Below are positions 1 to 7,830 of a stretch of 64,000 bases of DNA, piece by piece. Each line of letters begins with the position of its first letter. Position 1 is the first letter of the stretch. The position numbers and the translations under genes are program-made. Source of the DNA: CAG-791 sp002449595 (GTDB taxonomy: Bacteria > Bacillota > Clostridia > Lachnospirales > Lachnospiraceae); contig CAMNHV010000004.1 of assembly GCA_946539855.1 (NCBI GenBank), positions 1 to 64,000 on the forward strand, given 5' to 3'. The notes below the pieces were generated by a model. That model was not told the DNA's origin, did not search any database, and saw nothing but the letters and a program-made list of their open reading frames with translations.

Positions 1-50
1 ACCATTTTATCATACAATTAAGCACGCGCGATAAAGGGGCTGTCACCGCC

Positions 51-93
51 AAAAACAGCAGCCCGCGGCGAATGGTATTCGCCGACGGGCTGC
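51..93 (-). terminator. Rho-independent terminator
   Basis: On the minus strand a GC-rich stem (arms at about 58-74 and 78-93, loop ACC) is followed by TGTTTTT. It lies just past the stop of the exported metal-site protein and probably ends the whole left-end zinc-ribbon cluster. Confidence 0.85.
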
Positions 94-173
94 CATTTCC
101 TATAATTCATGATTACTTGTTTCAGCGGCTTTGTTCTGCGCCAAAACCAATTGCCAAACAGTCTGAATTACGC

Positions 174-797
174 TCACTGCGCCTGTGCGAGGATCGCCGG
201 AAGGTTCGCATTGATCGCGGCCATCGCCTGCTCAGGCGTGAATCCCTGAGCGATCAGCTGGGCGAACATCTGCTGCACGAGCTGCTCCGCGCTCATGCCG
301 GAAGCCGGTACAGCGGCTGCTGCCGCAGGTGCGGCCTGAGGTGCCGGCGCTGCAGCTGCCGCAAGTGCGGCGAGATCATTCTGAACCAGCTGTGCCACTG
401 CTGCGGGCTGCGCTGTGATCTGAGGGACGAGCGCCTGAACGCGGCTCATAGCAGCATCGGAACTGAGGCCATTCTGAATGTACAGCGCATATGCCTGCTG
501 CACTGCCTGCTCCGCAGGGTTAACCGCAGCCTGCACCGGTGCCTGAGGCACAGCCACAGCTGCCGGAGCGCTGTCCGGTGTGCAGACATGGCAGGCATTG
601 AGGCCTCTTGCTCTTGCCTGCGCCTTTGTGATCGGGCTAGTCCGGTGTCCCTGAATGGTCGGGCAATTTCCTGTGTGATACCGCTCACCATACCTCGTTA
701 CATACACGATGTCGCTATCTGCAGCAAAAATGGGCATAGGCATCAGCAGAACGCTCAGCATCACTACGGACATCAGAATTGCAAATCTCTTTTTCAT
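174..797 (-). CDS. Exported Ala/Gln-rich protein with Ada-like metal site
   Basis: The product is 207 residues and its function is unknown. Residues 1-25 form a signal peptide with a hydrophobic core and a likely cut after IFA. A small domain follows with H41-x3-C45-x23-C69-x2-C72, the spacing of Ada-type zinc sites with His in place of the first Cys. The rest is a low-complexity Ala/Gln/Pro tail, apparently helical, holding two related segments (LSSDAAMSRVQALVPQI and FTPEQAMAAINANLPAI). The start was set at the ATG at 797 because GGGAGGAG lies six bases upstream; a GTG one codon earlier sits too close. The neighbouring gene upstream ends in the same metal module, which suggests a shared role at the cell surface. 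Confidence 0.75.
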   Translation of the reverse strand: MKKRFAILMSVVMLSVLLMPMPIFAADSDIVYVTRYGERYHTGNCPTIQGHRTSPITKAQARARGLNACHVCTPDSAPAAVAVPQAPVQAAVNPAEQAVQQAYALYIQNGLSSDAAMSRVQALVPQITAQPAAVAQLVQNDLAALAAAAAPAPQAAPAAAAAVPASGMSAEQLVQQMFAQLIAQGFTPEQAMAAINANLPAILAQAQ

Positions 798-833
798 CAC
801 AATCTCCTCCCATTTTTTATCTATAATATGTTT

Positions 834-1805
834 TTATCGAAAGCAATTTCCGCACAACGTATATCCCTGAGCTTGAAGCTCCTGAATCGACAGACTTGTC
901 GTCTGATAGTTTTCAGGAGCGATTTTTTTGACCGAGCTACATGAAGGATGATGTATTTTCTTTCTATCAGGATTTGTATTCAGCACATATGTCTCCGTTG
1001 TTTGCTGCTGTGCAGCATTATCATATGTGTTGAAGTTTGATTCTCCACCGCCTGAGCTTACAACTGTGGGCTGTGCCGTCGACTGCACCACCGTCTGCTG
1101 TTGTGCCTGAAGAGCCGCAGCAGCTGCCGCCTCTTGCTGCGCCTGAAGTGCTGCGGCCTGTTCCGCTGCCTGAGCTGCTTCCTGTTGTACCCGGAGTGCC
1201 TCGGCTTCCGCCGCCGCCCGAGCTTCCGCTTCCTGCTGTGCCTGGAGCGCAGCAGCATCCGCTGCTGCTTGCGCTTCTGCTTCCTGCTGCAGCTGTTCCG
1301 ATGCGGTGTCAGATTCTACACCCGATTGTCTGACCGCGTTTTCAGCTTCATTGCTTTCCGTGGATGACGCTATAAGCGTAAGCGCTTCTTTGCTGTCTTT
1401 TTCTGCAATGCTGGTATCGACCGCCGTATCTTTTGATATAGATGAATTCTGTTCCTTTTCTTCTGCAATTTCTGCAGCACTCTCTGTTGATGTAGTTATG
1501 GGCTGCTTCTCTTCGATCTCTGCGAGTACGGTTGTATTATTCGCGACTGCCGCGGTACTTACTGGCTCTTCCTTCTCCCCACCGGACCCAAATAAGGCAC
1601 TGCAGCTAACCAGAAGAATAGCGGCGGCCGCAATCGCTATATTGCGCGTTTTCTTATCTACTCTGCCGCTGTTCTTTCTATTGCGGTTAAGCGTTGCATT
1701 CTCCTGCTGCTTTCTTCCCGCTGCAGCCCCATTCTTTATGTTCGAGCGATTCCTTGCGTGATCTGAAGATGCTTTTCCTATGCCGGACAGTGCGCCATTA
1801 TCCAA
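834..1805 (-). CDS. 3' part of frameshifted zinc-ribbon membrane protein
   Basis: This frame encodes a basic Asn/Arg-rich stretch, one membrane segment (about residues 55-72), a Ser/Thr/Glu-rich region, an Ala/Gln/Glu-rich repeat region likely to be helical, and a C-terminal H285-x3-C289-x28-C318-x2-C321 metal site like that of the next gene downstream. It opens with TTG at 1805 behind only a weak SD-like GGGAAG. Reading this frame upstream gives D-SGKNLLD-NG units that continue the heptad repeat of the preceding frame. The two frames are therefore best read as one gene of about 431 codons (834-2128) broken by a one-base loss near 1831-1836. The N-terminus would be cytoplasmic and the tail outside. 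The function is unknown. Confidence 0.65.
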   Translation of the reverse strand: MDNGALSGIGKASSDHARNRSNIKNGAAAGRKQQENATLNRNRKNSGRVDKKTRNIAIAAAAILLVSCSALFGSGGEKEEPVSTAAVANNTTVLAEIEEKQPITTSTESAAEIAEEKEQNSSISKDTAVDTSIAEKDSKEALTLIASSTESNEAENAVRQSGVESDTASEQLQQEAEAQAAADAAALQAQQEAEARAAAEAEALRVQQEAAQAAEQAAALQAQQEAAAAAALQAQQQTVVQSTAQPTVVSSGGGESNFNTYDNAAQQQTTETYVLNTNPDRKKIHHPSCSSVKKIAPENYQTTSLSIQELQAQGYTLCGNCFR

Positions 1806-2128
1806 AAGGTTCTTCCCGCTGTCCAGAATGTCTTCCCGCTATCTATAAGACTTTTCCCACCTTGCAGGAGTTTTTTCCCGTTGTCAGAAAGCGTTTTTCC
1901 CTTATCTGAAAGCAGCTTCGCTCCGCCCACAGAAGCCTTCTTGCCACCGGCATTAATCTTCTTTGCTGTATATTCTTCGACAGGCTGCGGATCATCATCA
2001 TAATCCACTACTTTCTGGCCGCAATAGACACAGTATCCATCATAGTCTGTCTCATTACTGCCGCAGTTCGGGCAATAATACTCGAGCGAATAAACCTCAT
2101 TTCCAATATGTCTCTCATCATATGCCAT
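1778..2128 (-). CDS. 5' part of frameshifted zinc-ribbon membrane protein
   Basis: This frame has a good SD (GGGGAGA, seven bases before ATG). It encodes a four-Cys zinc ribbon (C19, C22, C33, C36), an acidic linker and then a run of seven-residue units of the form GKxLxDx (for example KGKTLSD, NGKKLLQ, GGKSLID). After the unit SGK the frame drifts into an unrelated tail (TFWTAGRTFW...) and stops, while the next frame carries the expected continuation of the repeat. Zinc ribbon followed by a repeat linker and a membrane segment is a common plan for small Firmicute membrane proteins. The repeat DNA is 21-nt periodic, so slippage is a plausible cause. A sequencing error is the main alternative. 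Confidence 0.65.
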   Translation of the reverse strand: MAYDERHIGNEVYSLEYYCPNCGSNETDYDGYCVYCGQKVVDYDDDPQPVEEYTAKKINAGGKKASVGGAKLLSDKGKTLSDNGKKLLQGGKSLIDSGKTFWTAGRTFWIMAHCPA

Positions 2129-2159
2129 AACGCTGTCTCCCCGTTGCTCTGCAACAGCT

Positions 2160-2642
2160 CTATCTGAGCAGTCTGCCGCGGCTGTCCCGGAATTTACCGG
2201 AAATAATCACGATAATGTCATAGATCCACCCGATGCCAAAGAGTCCGTAGGTGAAGAGGTATAAGACCCCTTTTGCCGCTCTCCCCACATAAAACTGATG
2301 TCCCCCAAGTGGACCGAGAAAAACAGCCAGTATCAGAGCCATCCCTCTGCTTTTGTCAGAATAGTATCCGGAAGGCGCAGCCGCCACCGGTGGCACAGGC
2401 ACTGGTCTTCTCTGCTGATGCTGATATGCCGGAGGCATACTTCTTCTCTGTTCCTCGATTGCACGCTGGCGTCCTCTTTCCATCAGATAGCCCAGCTGCT
2501 CCGCGTCGCTTATCCTGGTTCGATATTCCTCTTCTTCAAGGATTACGCTCTGACCACAATAAGGACAGATTGCCGATGAGTTATCCAGATCGATCTCAAG
2601 CCCCGCCCCACAATATGGACATGCTGCCGCGATAATTCTCAC
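2160..2642 (-). CDS. Zinc-ribbon/TM2-domain membrane protein
   Basis: The protein has 160 residues. Two CPYCG knuckles (C8/C11 and C26/C29) form an N-terminal zinc ribbon. A basic Pro/Gln linker follows, then a TM2 domain: two membrane helices around residues 100-150 joined by a short turn, with the family's typical GPLGGHQFYVGR motif. TM2 proteins are small double-pass membrane proteins of mostly unknown function. Translation starts at GTG (2642) behind CGGAG at eight bases. An extended -10 promoter lies about 50 bases upstream, so this is probably the first gene of the left-end cluster, 31 bases ahead of the frameshifted zinc-ribbon gene. Confidence 0.85.
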   Translation of the reverse strand: MRIIAAACPYCGAGLEIDLDNSSAICPYCGQSVILEEEEYRTRISDAEQLGYLMERGRQRAIEEQRRSMPPAYQHQQRRPVPVPPVAAAPSGYYSDKSRGMALILAVFLGPLGGHQFYVGRAAKGVLYLFTYGLFGIGWIYDIIVIISGKFRDSRGRLLR

Positions 2643-2694
2643 GTTTTATACTCCGAACATTATTCATTTGACATTCAGTGAGTGTCTTACAGCA

Positions 2695-2703
2695 ATTATA
2701 TCA
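2695..2703 (-). promoter_or_regulatory. Extended -10 promoter of zinc-ribbon cluster
   Basis: The minus strand reads TGATATAAT, a consensus -10 with the upstream TGn extension. No good -35 is present at 17 bases. The predicted start is about 45 bases before the GTG at 2642. Confidence 0.55.
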
Positions 2704-2835
2704 CTCCTTCTCTCTGCACATCATTGAGCTGGCAGCCTTTGCAGCATACTTTGGCGTCAGTATTGACTCTCTGGTCACTGACTCGCAATAAGAGAGGACT
2801 CCTGTCCTATAAACGGATAAGAGGGACATGGCAAT

Positions 2836-2875
2836 GCCGGCCGGAGATCGTCAGATCTCCGACCGGCTCTTTTTT
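2836..2875 (+). terminator. Plus-strand terminator without an obvious gene
   Basis: A 13-bp imperfect stem (arms 2836-2849 and 2854-2867, loop GTCA) is followed by TTTTTT on the plus strand only. On the minus strand the stem has no T-run, so it is a poor terminator for the fucosidase operon. No convincing plus-strand gene lies between 2643 and here. A 65-codon open frame spans it but has no ribosome-binding site. The gap 2643-2912 holds nothing else I can support apart from the cluster promoter. Confidence 0.6.
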
Positions 2876-2912
2876 CTAAATTCGAATCATTCAAAACGCT
2901 AGAAGGCAATTA

Positions 2913-4268
2913 TTACGCTTTTACCGTCACCTCGATGACATAGTCGACCGGATCGGGGAGGACCGGGTCAGGACCGAGGTCGCAGAAGGCGATGTCAGGG
3001 TAGTTCTGTGTTCCCCACAGATCCGCGCCGTGCGGGATCTCGTGTCCGTCGCTGAGCGCGCGGATCCTGACGATGCTCTCGCGGGAGATTCCGATCAGCG
3101 GTAGCGGTCCGACTGTGTTGTCGAACACGTGGAAGAAATACTTCTTTTCGCCGCTAGCGGCACCTGCTGCCAGCGCCGCCCCGGCCGCCGTGATCCGCCC
3201 GTAGTCCGGCTTCGGGAGGTCAGGGGCTGAGCCGCAGCCGTAGATGCTGGCGCTGTTCTTTTTCATCCAGTCGCCGATCTCGCGGAGGATCTCGACGGAG
3301 CGGTCCGGGAAGGCGCCCGTGCCGTCCGGCCCGACGTTGAGCAGCATGTTGCCGCCCTTGGAGACGCACTCGACCAGCTTGCGAATGAGCATGGACGCCG
3401 GCTTGAAGTAATGATCCGCCGCGTTGTAGCCCCAGCTGCCGTTCATCGTGAGGCAGCACTCCCAGACCATCGGATCGCCGTTTACGTCGGTGACGCCCTC
3501 CGGCGGAATGATCTGCTCGGGGCACTCGAAGTCGCCGTGCCACGGCTTCGGATCGCCGTAGTACAGGGAGCCGTGGCCCTCGCCGCTCGCCTCGAGGCGG
3601 TTGTCAATGATCACGTCCGGCTGGTGCGAGCGCACCATGTTGACGAGCCGCTCCGCGCCCCACATCTCTCCGCTCATCTTCCCGTAGGAAAAGTCGAACC
3701 ACATGATATCCAGTTTTCCGTAGTTCGTGACGAGCTCCTCGACCTGGCGGTAGAGATACTCCCGGTACCGTGCAAAGTCTCTGCCCTCGTCCGGATAGTT
3801 CTCATTCCCGCGCATCGGATGGCAGGAGTCAGAGCAGTGCGGATAGTCAGGATGATGCCAGTCGAGCAGGCTGTAGTAGAGGCCGACGCGAAGTCCCTCC
3901 GCGCGGAACGCATCCAGGAACTCCCGGACGAGGTCGCGCCCCGCGGGCGTGTTCGTCGCCTTGAAGTCCGTATACTTGCTGTCAAACAGGCAGAATCCGT
4001 CGTGGTGCTTCGCTGTGAGCACCGCGTACTTCATGCCTGCATTCTTTGCTTCCCTCGCCCATGCCTTCGGGTCGAACCGGGACGCCGAGAACTCACGGAA
4101 GAAGGGCATATACTCCTCCTCCGGCATTCTCTCGTTGCTGCGCACCCACTCGCCCCTGGCCGGTATCGCATACAATCCCCAGTGAAGGAACAGCCCGAAT
4201 CGTGCCTCCCGGAACCACGCCGTGCGACGGTCATAATCTTGTTTGTTGAACCTGTATTCTTCCATCAT
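2913..4268 (-). CDS. Alpha-L-fucosidase, family GH29
   Basis: This is a retaining exo-fucosidase of 451 residues that releases L-fucose from glycans or glycosides. Family marks include FGLFLHWGLYA (residues 24-34), KHHDGF (87-92) and DIMWFDFSYG, where D192 matches the GH29 nucleophile. A second conserved block is NGSWGYN, and GGNMLLNVGPDG follows near 310. There is no signal peptide, so it acts in the cytoplasm. It is the last gene of the aldo/keto reductase-oxidoreductase-esterase-GH30-GH29 run. No clear SD precedes the ATG at 4268 and a 110-base gap separates it from GH30. Start choice is limited because the YRFNKQDYDRR stretch belongs to the fold. Fucosidase specificity is inferred from the family. 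Confidence 0.93.
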   Translation of the reverse strand: MMEEYRFNKQDYDRRTAWFREARFGLFLHWGLYAIPARGEWVRSNERMPEEEYMPFFREFSASRFDPKAWAREAKNAGMKYAVLTAKHHDGFCLFDSKYTDFKATNTPAGRDLVREFLDAFRAEGLRVGLYYSLLDWHHPDYPHCSDSCHPMRGNENYPDEGRDFARYREYLYRQVEELVTNYGKLDIMWFDFSYGKMSGEMWGAERLVNMVRSHQPDVIIDNRLEASGEGHGSLYYGDPKPWHGDFECPEQIIPPEGVTDVNGDPMVWECCLTMNGSWGYNAADHYFKPASMLIRKLVECVSKGGNMLLNVGPDGTGAFPDRSVEILREIGDWMKKNSASIYGCGSAPDLPKPDYGRITAAGAALAAGAASGEKKYFFHVFDNTVGPLPLIGISRESIVRIRALSDGHEIPHGADLWGTQNYPDIAFCDLGPDPVLPDPVDYVIEVTVKA

Positions 4269-4378
4269 TTATAAAAACTCACGCGTACTCATCGGAAACA
4301 GTCGTTACCCACCATTTCCTCAGAGCCCATTATTTCATTTTCCAGTATCCACCAGCACAGAAGAGCAGCACCGTTCAA

Positions 4379-5719
4379 TCACTCGGAGATCACCATCACC
4401 CCGATCGACCGCGCCGGCAGAATGAGGGAACCGCCCTCGCCCTGCATCCGGATCGTGACCGGCTGCGCCTCGCTGCTGCGGTTGACCGCGATCGCCGCGA
4501 TGGTGCCGTCCGGCCGCCGGAACGCCGCGATCTCGACCTCGTCCGAGAAAGAGGAGGACGCGATCCAGACAGACCCGCTCACGATGTAGTGTGAGAGCAG
4601 CCAGTAGCATTTCTGCATGCTCTGCGGCGCGAGCTCTCCGCTCTCCGGGTCATAGAGAAATGATGCGCTGCAGTAATTCGCGACGTGGTTCGGGCCGCCC
4701 TTGCTGTCGAGCACGACCGCCCACTCGTAGAAAGCGCTCATGCCGAGATTCATATTGCCGACGATCTCGTGCGCTGCGCGGAACGCCGCCTGCTCGACCT
4801 TTTCCGGGCTGTTCACACGGAATTCGAGGCCGTTCTCGGAGGAGATCATCTTCAGGTCAGGATAGAACCTGCGCACCAGGTCGATCGCGCCGAAGTGGTC
4901 GCCGCCGTACCAGTGGTACGCCACGCCCGTGATCATGTCCTTCGTGGTCTCGTCGACCGTGTCGCGCACGCGCTCAAAGAGCCGCTCTTTGTTGTGGTCC
5001 CAGATGAAGACCTCGATGTCGTCCAGCCCCTCTTTCCTCATTTCGGGAACGAGGTGATCGCGCAGAAAGACCTTTTCCTCCTGTGCCGTATAAACGCAGG
5101 AGTCCCAGATCTGAACCGCGTTCGCCTCATTCTGGATGGACACGCGCTGCACGTAGAAGCCCCGCGCGCGGAACTCCTTCATGTACCTGCAGAGGATCTT
5201 CGCCCACATGCCGTAGAATTCCGGCTTCAGGTGCCCGCCGAGTTTCCGGTTGCCGTTCGTCTTCATGAAGGCCGGCGGCGACCACGGCGAGAGCATCACT
5301 GACAGGTCGCCGTCTCTCTCCTTCTTCGCCGCTTCGAGGAACGGGATGATATATTTCTCGGTCCGCTCGAAGGAAAAGGACTTAAGCTCCGCATCCTCCG
5401 GATCGGAGACTGCTTCGTACATTCCCGTGCAGGCGTCGCAGCTGTCCATGTTCACACGGACGACGCGGTAGTTCATCTCCTCCGGGGAGAAGAACTGATG
5501 GATGAGTTTCTTCTTCGTCTCCTCGTCCATCAGGGAATAAATGTAGCCGACGCCTTCCGTCACGCTGCCGCCGAAGCCCTCGAAGATCTGGCCCGTGATC
5601 TCCGGGTAAATGTTGATCACCGGCATCTCGTTGGCGTCTTCTTCCTTCGTCATCAGGATGTTCTGGCGGAATCCGTCCAGGTATCCCCACGGTATCTTGT
5701 TCTGATATGTGATCTTCAT
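4379..5719 (-). CDS. Glycoside hydrolase family 30
   Basis: The 446-residue protein resembles GH30 glucosylceramidase/beta-glycosidase enzymes. It has FEGFGGSVTE (46-55), SPWSPPAFMKTNG, the acid/base glutamate E198 in SIQNEAN and the nucleophile E295 in ISSENG. An all-beta C-terminal side domain ends with RSIGVMVIS. No signal peptide is present, so the substrate must be taken up first. AAAGGAGC lies four bases before the ATG. Members of GH30 act on beta-glucosides, beta-fucosides, beta-xylosides or beta-1,6-glucans; which one applies here cannot be told. It sits between an esterase and a fucosidase in an apparent operon. Confidence 0.9.
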   Translation of the reverse strand: MKITYQNKIPWGYLDGFRQNILMTKEEDANEMPVINIYPEITGQIFEGFGGSVTEGVGYIYSLMDEETKKKLIHQFFSPEEMNYRVVRVNMDSCDACTGMYEAVSDPEDAELKSFSFERTEKYIIPFLEAAKKERDGDLSVMLSPWSPPAFMKTNGNRKLGGHLKPEFYGMWAKILCRYMKEFRARGFYVQRVSIQNEANAVQIWDSCVYTAQEEKVFLRDHLVPEMRKEGLDDIEVFIWDHNKERLFERVRDTVDETTKDMITGVAYHWYGGDHFGAIDLVRRFYPDLKMISSENGLEFRVNSPEKVEQAAFRAAHEIVGNMNLGMSAFYEWAVVLDSKGGPNHVANYCSASFLYDPESGELAPQSMQKCYWLLSHYIVSGSVWIASSSFSDEVEIAAFRRPDGTIAAIAVNRSSEAQPVTIRMQGEGGSLILPARSIGVMVISE

Positions 5720-5836
5720 TTTTGCTCCTTTCGTGGGTTCGCTTGGCGTGCTCTTCTGTATTCTTACGTCACCGGATGCAGTGCCCGCCGCACCCGGATC
5801 TCACCGGATCAGCCGGTACCCTGCAATTGCCCGGAA

Positions 5837-6592
5837 TCAGTCGAGGCTCAGCAGGAAGTCCTGGACCGCCTTCTCGACCATATCCAGATGGTAGTCGTAG
5901 CAGTGAAGGTCGTCCGGAATGACGACGAGCTTCGCGTCCTTGTAAGCCTCCGCCGCCTCTTCCGAACAGGACAGCGGCACCGCCTCGTCCGCGCTGCCGT
6001 GGACCAGGAGGACCGGATTCGTGAACCTGCGGATGGCATCTTCAATGTGAAGCATCTGCGCAGCGCGGATGTAATTGCCGCCGAGCGTCAGCCCGTCCCA
6101 GCTCTCCAGCTCATCCGGGATGTGGTCCGGATCGAAGGTCGTGCCGAGGAGCTCGCCCCGCCGCGCGTTTGCCGGGATCATGGACGCCGGGGACAGCGGG
6201 ATGATCGCACGGAACACGTCGTGCTCCATGCCGCCGATCAGCATCGTGAGCAGGCCGCCCTGCGAGTGGCCGCACAGGTACAGGTCCGAGACGAAGTCAA
6301 GGTTCCTTGCATAATCCGTGACCGCCATCGCGTTGCCGATCCACTTGAACAGCGTATGATCGTGAAAAGCGCCGTCCGACCCGCCATGTCCGTACATCTC
6401 GGCACGCAGCGTCGCGAAGCCGATCTCGTTCATCGCCCGGGAGACGCCCACGATATGCTCTTCTTCCATGTGCCCCGTGAAGCCGTGGATCACGATCACG
6501 AGAGGGTACTTTTCCTTTTCTTCCGCCGGGAAATCCAGTTTCGCGTGGAGTCTGATGCCATCGTCATTGATGTAGAATTCTCTGTTTTCCAT
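5837..6592 (-). CDS. Alpha/beta-hydrolase, feruloyl-esterase-like
   Basis: This is a 251-residue cytoplasmic serine hydrolase. The oxyanion segment is HGFTGHMEE, the nucleophile is S110 in GHSQGG, the acid is probably D202 in HGSADEAVP and the base H230 or H235 near the C-terminus. The insert and overall length match the Est1E/cinnamoyl esterase group of the S33-like hydrolases. It could deacylate plant or host glycans before the GH30 and GH29 steps. The start at 6592 was chosen because GGGAGGAAG stands seven bases upstream; this ATG begins three bases after the stop of the preceding oxidoreductase. The substrate is unknown. Confidence 0.85.
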   Translation of the reverse strand: MENREFYINDDGIRLHAKLDFPAEEKEKYPLVIVIHGFTGHMEEEHIVGVSRAMNEIGFATLRAEMYGHGGSDGAFHDHTLFKWIGNAMAVTDYARNLDFVSDLYLCGHSQGGLLTMLIGGMEHDVFRAIIPLSPASMIPANARRGELLGTTFDPDHIPDELESWDGLTLGGNYIRAAQMLHIEDAIRRFTNPVLLVHGSADEAVPLSCSEEAAEAYKDAKLVVIPDDLHCYDYHLDMVEKAVQDFLLSLD

Positions 6593-6594
6593 AA

Positions 6595-7710
6595 TTACAC
6601 TTCCTCCCATGCTGCGTGCGCCGCGTCGCTGCGGACGACCGCCTCGATGAACTTCACGCCCGCCGTGCCGTCGACGACGGTCGGGAAATCCGCGGCAGCG
6701 AGATCCGTGATGACGCCTGACTGTGTCTTTTCAATGGCATCCATAAAAGGTGCGTAGATATTCGCGAAGGCGCGCGCGTGCTTCGTGTCCGCCGCGTCGG
6801 GATCGCCCGCGTGAGGAGCGAAGTAGTGCCGCGTTCCCTGCCCGCGCTTGGTGACGCTGAGCCGGTCGGCCTCTCTCCAGGTCCACTCCAGCGTGCCTTC
6901 CGTGCCGAAGACGCTGACCTCGAGGTCGCAGCGCTCCCCGGTAAACACCTGCGAGCTGCTGTAGACGCCGTGCACGCCGTTTGCGTACTCGACGAGGATG
7001 TTGGCGTTCGTGTCCAGCGGCTGGCCGTATTTGTCCAGAACGGCGACCACGCGCGCGGGATGAAGTCCCGTGATGCGGTAGACCGTGTTCTCGATGTGGC
7101 TGCCGATGTCGCCGACGCAGTTCGAGATGCCGCTCTGGGACGGCTGCGTCCGCCAGACGGGGATGTCGCTTTTTTCTTCCGTTCCGTACATCACGTCAAG
7201 CATCCAGCCCTGGAAGTAGGTCGCGTTGACATTCATGACCTCGCCGATCTCACCCTTCCGCACCAGCTCACGCGCAAGGATCGTCGCGTCGCACGCGGAG
7301 TAGGTGTAGGTGACCGCGAACATCAGGCCCTTTTCCTTCGCGATGTCCGCGAGTTCCTGCGCCTGCGCCGAAGTGAAGCAGAGCGGTTTGTCGCAGGCCA
7401 CGTGGATCCCGTGCATAAGGAATTCCTTCGCGATCTCGTAGTGCGTGGCGTTGGCCGTCACGATGCAGACGAAATCGATGCCGTCCGCGCGGGCGGATTC
7501 CGCCGCCGCCATCTCCTTGTAATCGCCGTAGACACGGTCCTCCGCGATCTGCAGTTCCTGCGCTGCACTGCGGTTCTTCTCCTCATTCCTGGAAAAGCAT
7601 CCTGCCACCAGATCCGCTCTTTCCGTCATGGAGATTCCCCTGCGGTGGATCTCGCCGATCAGTGCGCCGGGGCCTCCGCCCACCATTCCGTAACTAAACC
7701 TTTTCCCCAT
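6595..7710 (-). CDS. Gfo/Idh/MocA family oxidoreductase
   Basis: This is an NAD(P)-dependent sugar or inositol-type dehydrogenase of 371 residues. The N-terminal Rossmann fold has VGGGPGALIG (residues 10-19), and the CDKPL motif carries the family's conserved lysine. A C-terminal alpha/beta substrate domain includes GDIGSHIEN. Several families of this group make 3-keto-sugar intermediates, a route that would suit glycoside breakdown by the neighbours. The start at 7710 follows GGGGAGG with five-base spacing and removes a 14-residue tail present in a longer reading. It is 120 bases downstream of the aldo/keto reductase and nearly abuts the esterase. Confidence 0.88.
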   Translation of the reverse strand: MGKRFSYGMVGGGPGALIGEIHRRGISMTERADLVAGCFSRNEEKNRSAAQELQIAEDRVYGDYKEMAAAESARADGIDFVCIVTANATHYEIAKEFLMHGIHVACDKPLCFTSAQAQELADIAKEKGLMFAVTYTYSACDATILARELVRKGEIGEVMNVNATYFQGWMLDVMYGTEEKSDIPVWRTQPSQSGISNCVGDIGSHIENTVYRITGLHPARVVAVLDKYGQPLDTNANILVEYANGVHGVYSSSQVFTGERCDLEVSVFGTEGTLEWTWREADRLSVTKRGQGTRHYFAPHAGDPDAADTKHARAFANIYAPFMDAIEKTQSGVITDLAAADFPTVVDGTAGVKFIEAVVRSDAAHAAWEEV

Positions 7711-7830
7711 TTTTACCTCCCCGTTGTCTCCGCGCGGCATCCCTGCTGTCATAATAGCCTTTCAACTATCACTGCTGCGTTGAATGTAATCCCCAAATAT
7801 CACCTCTGCCTCAGAATCATCCCACCGGCC

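Noticed and set aside
2668..2701. TTGACA followed by TTATAT as a plus-strand promoter
   Set aside because: The spacing is 22 bases, too long, and nothing resembling a -10 lies at 16-18 bases.
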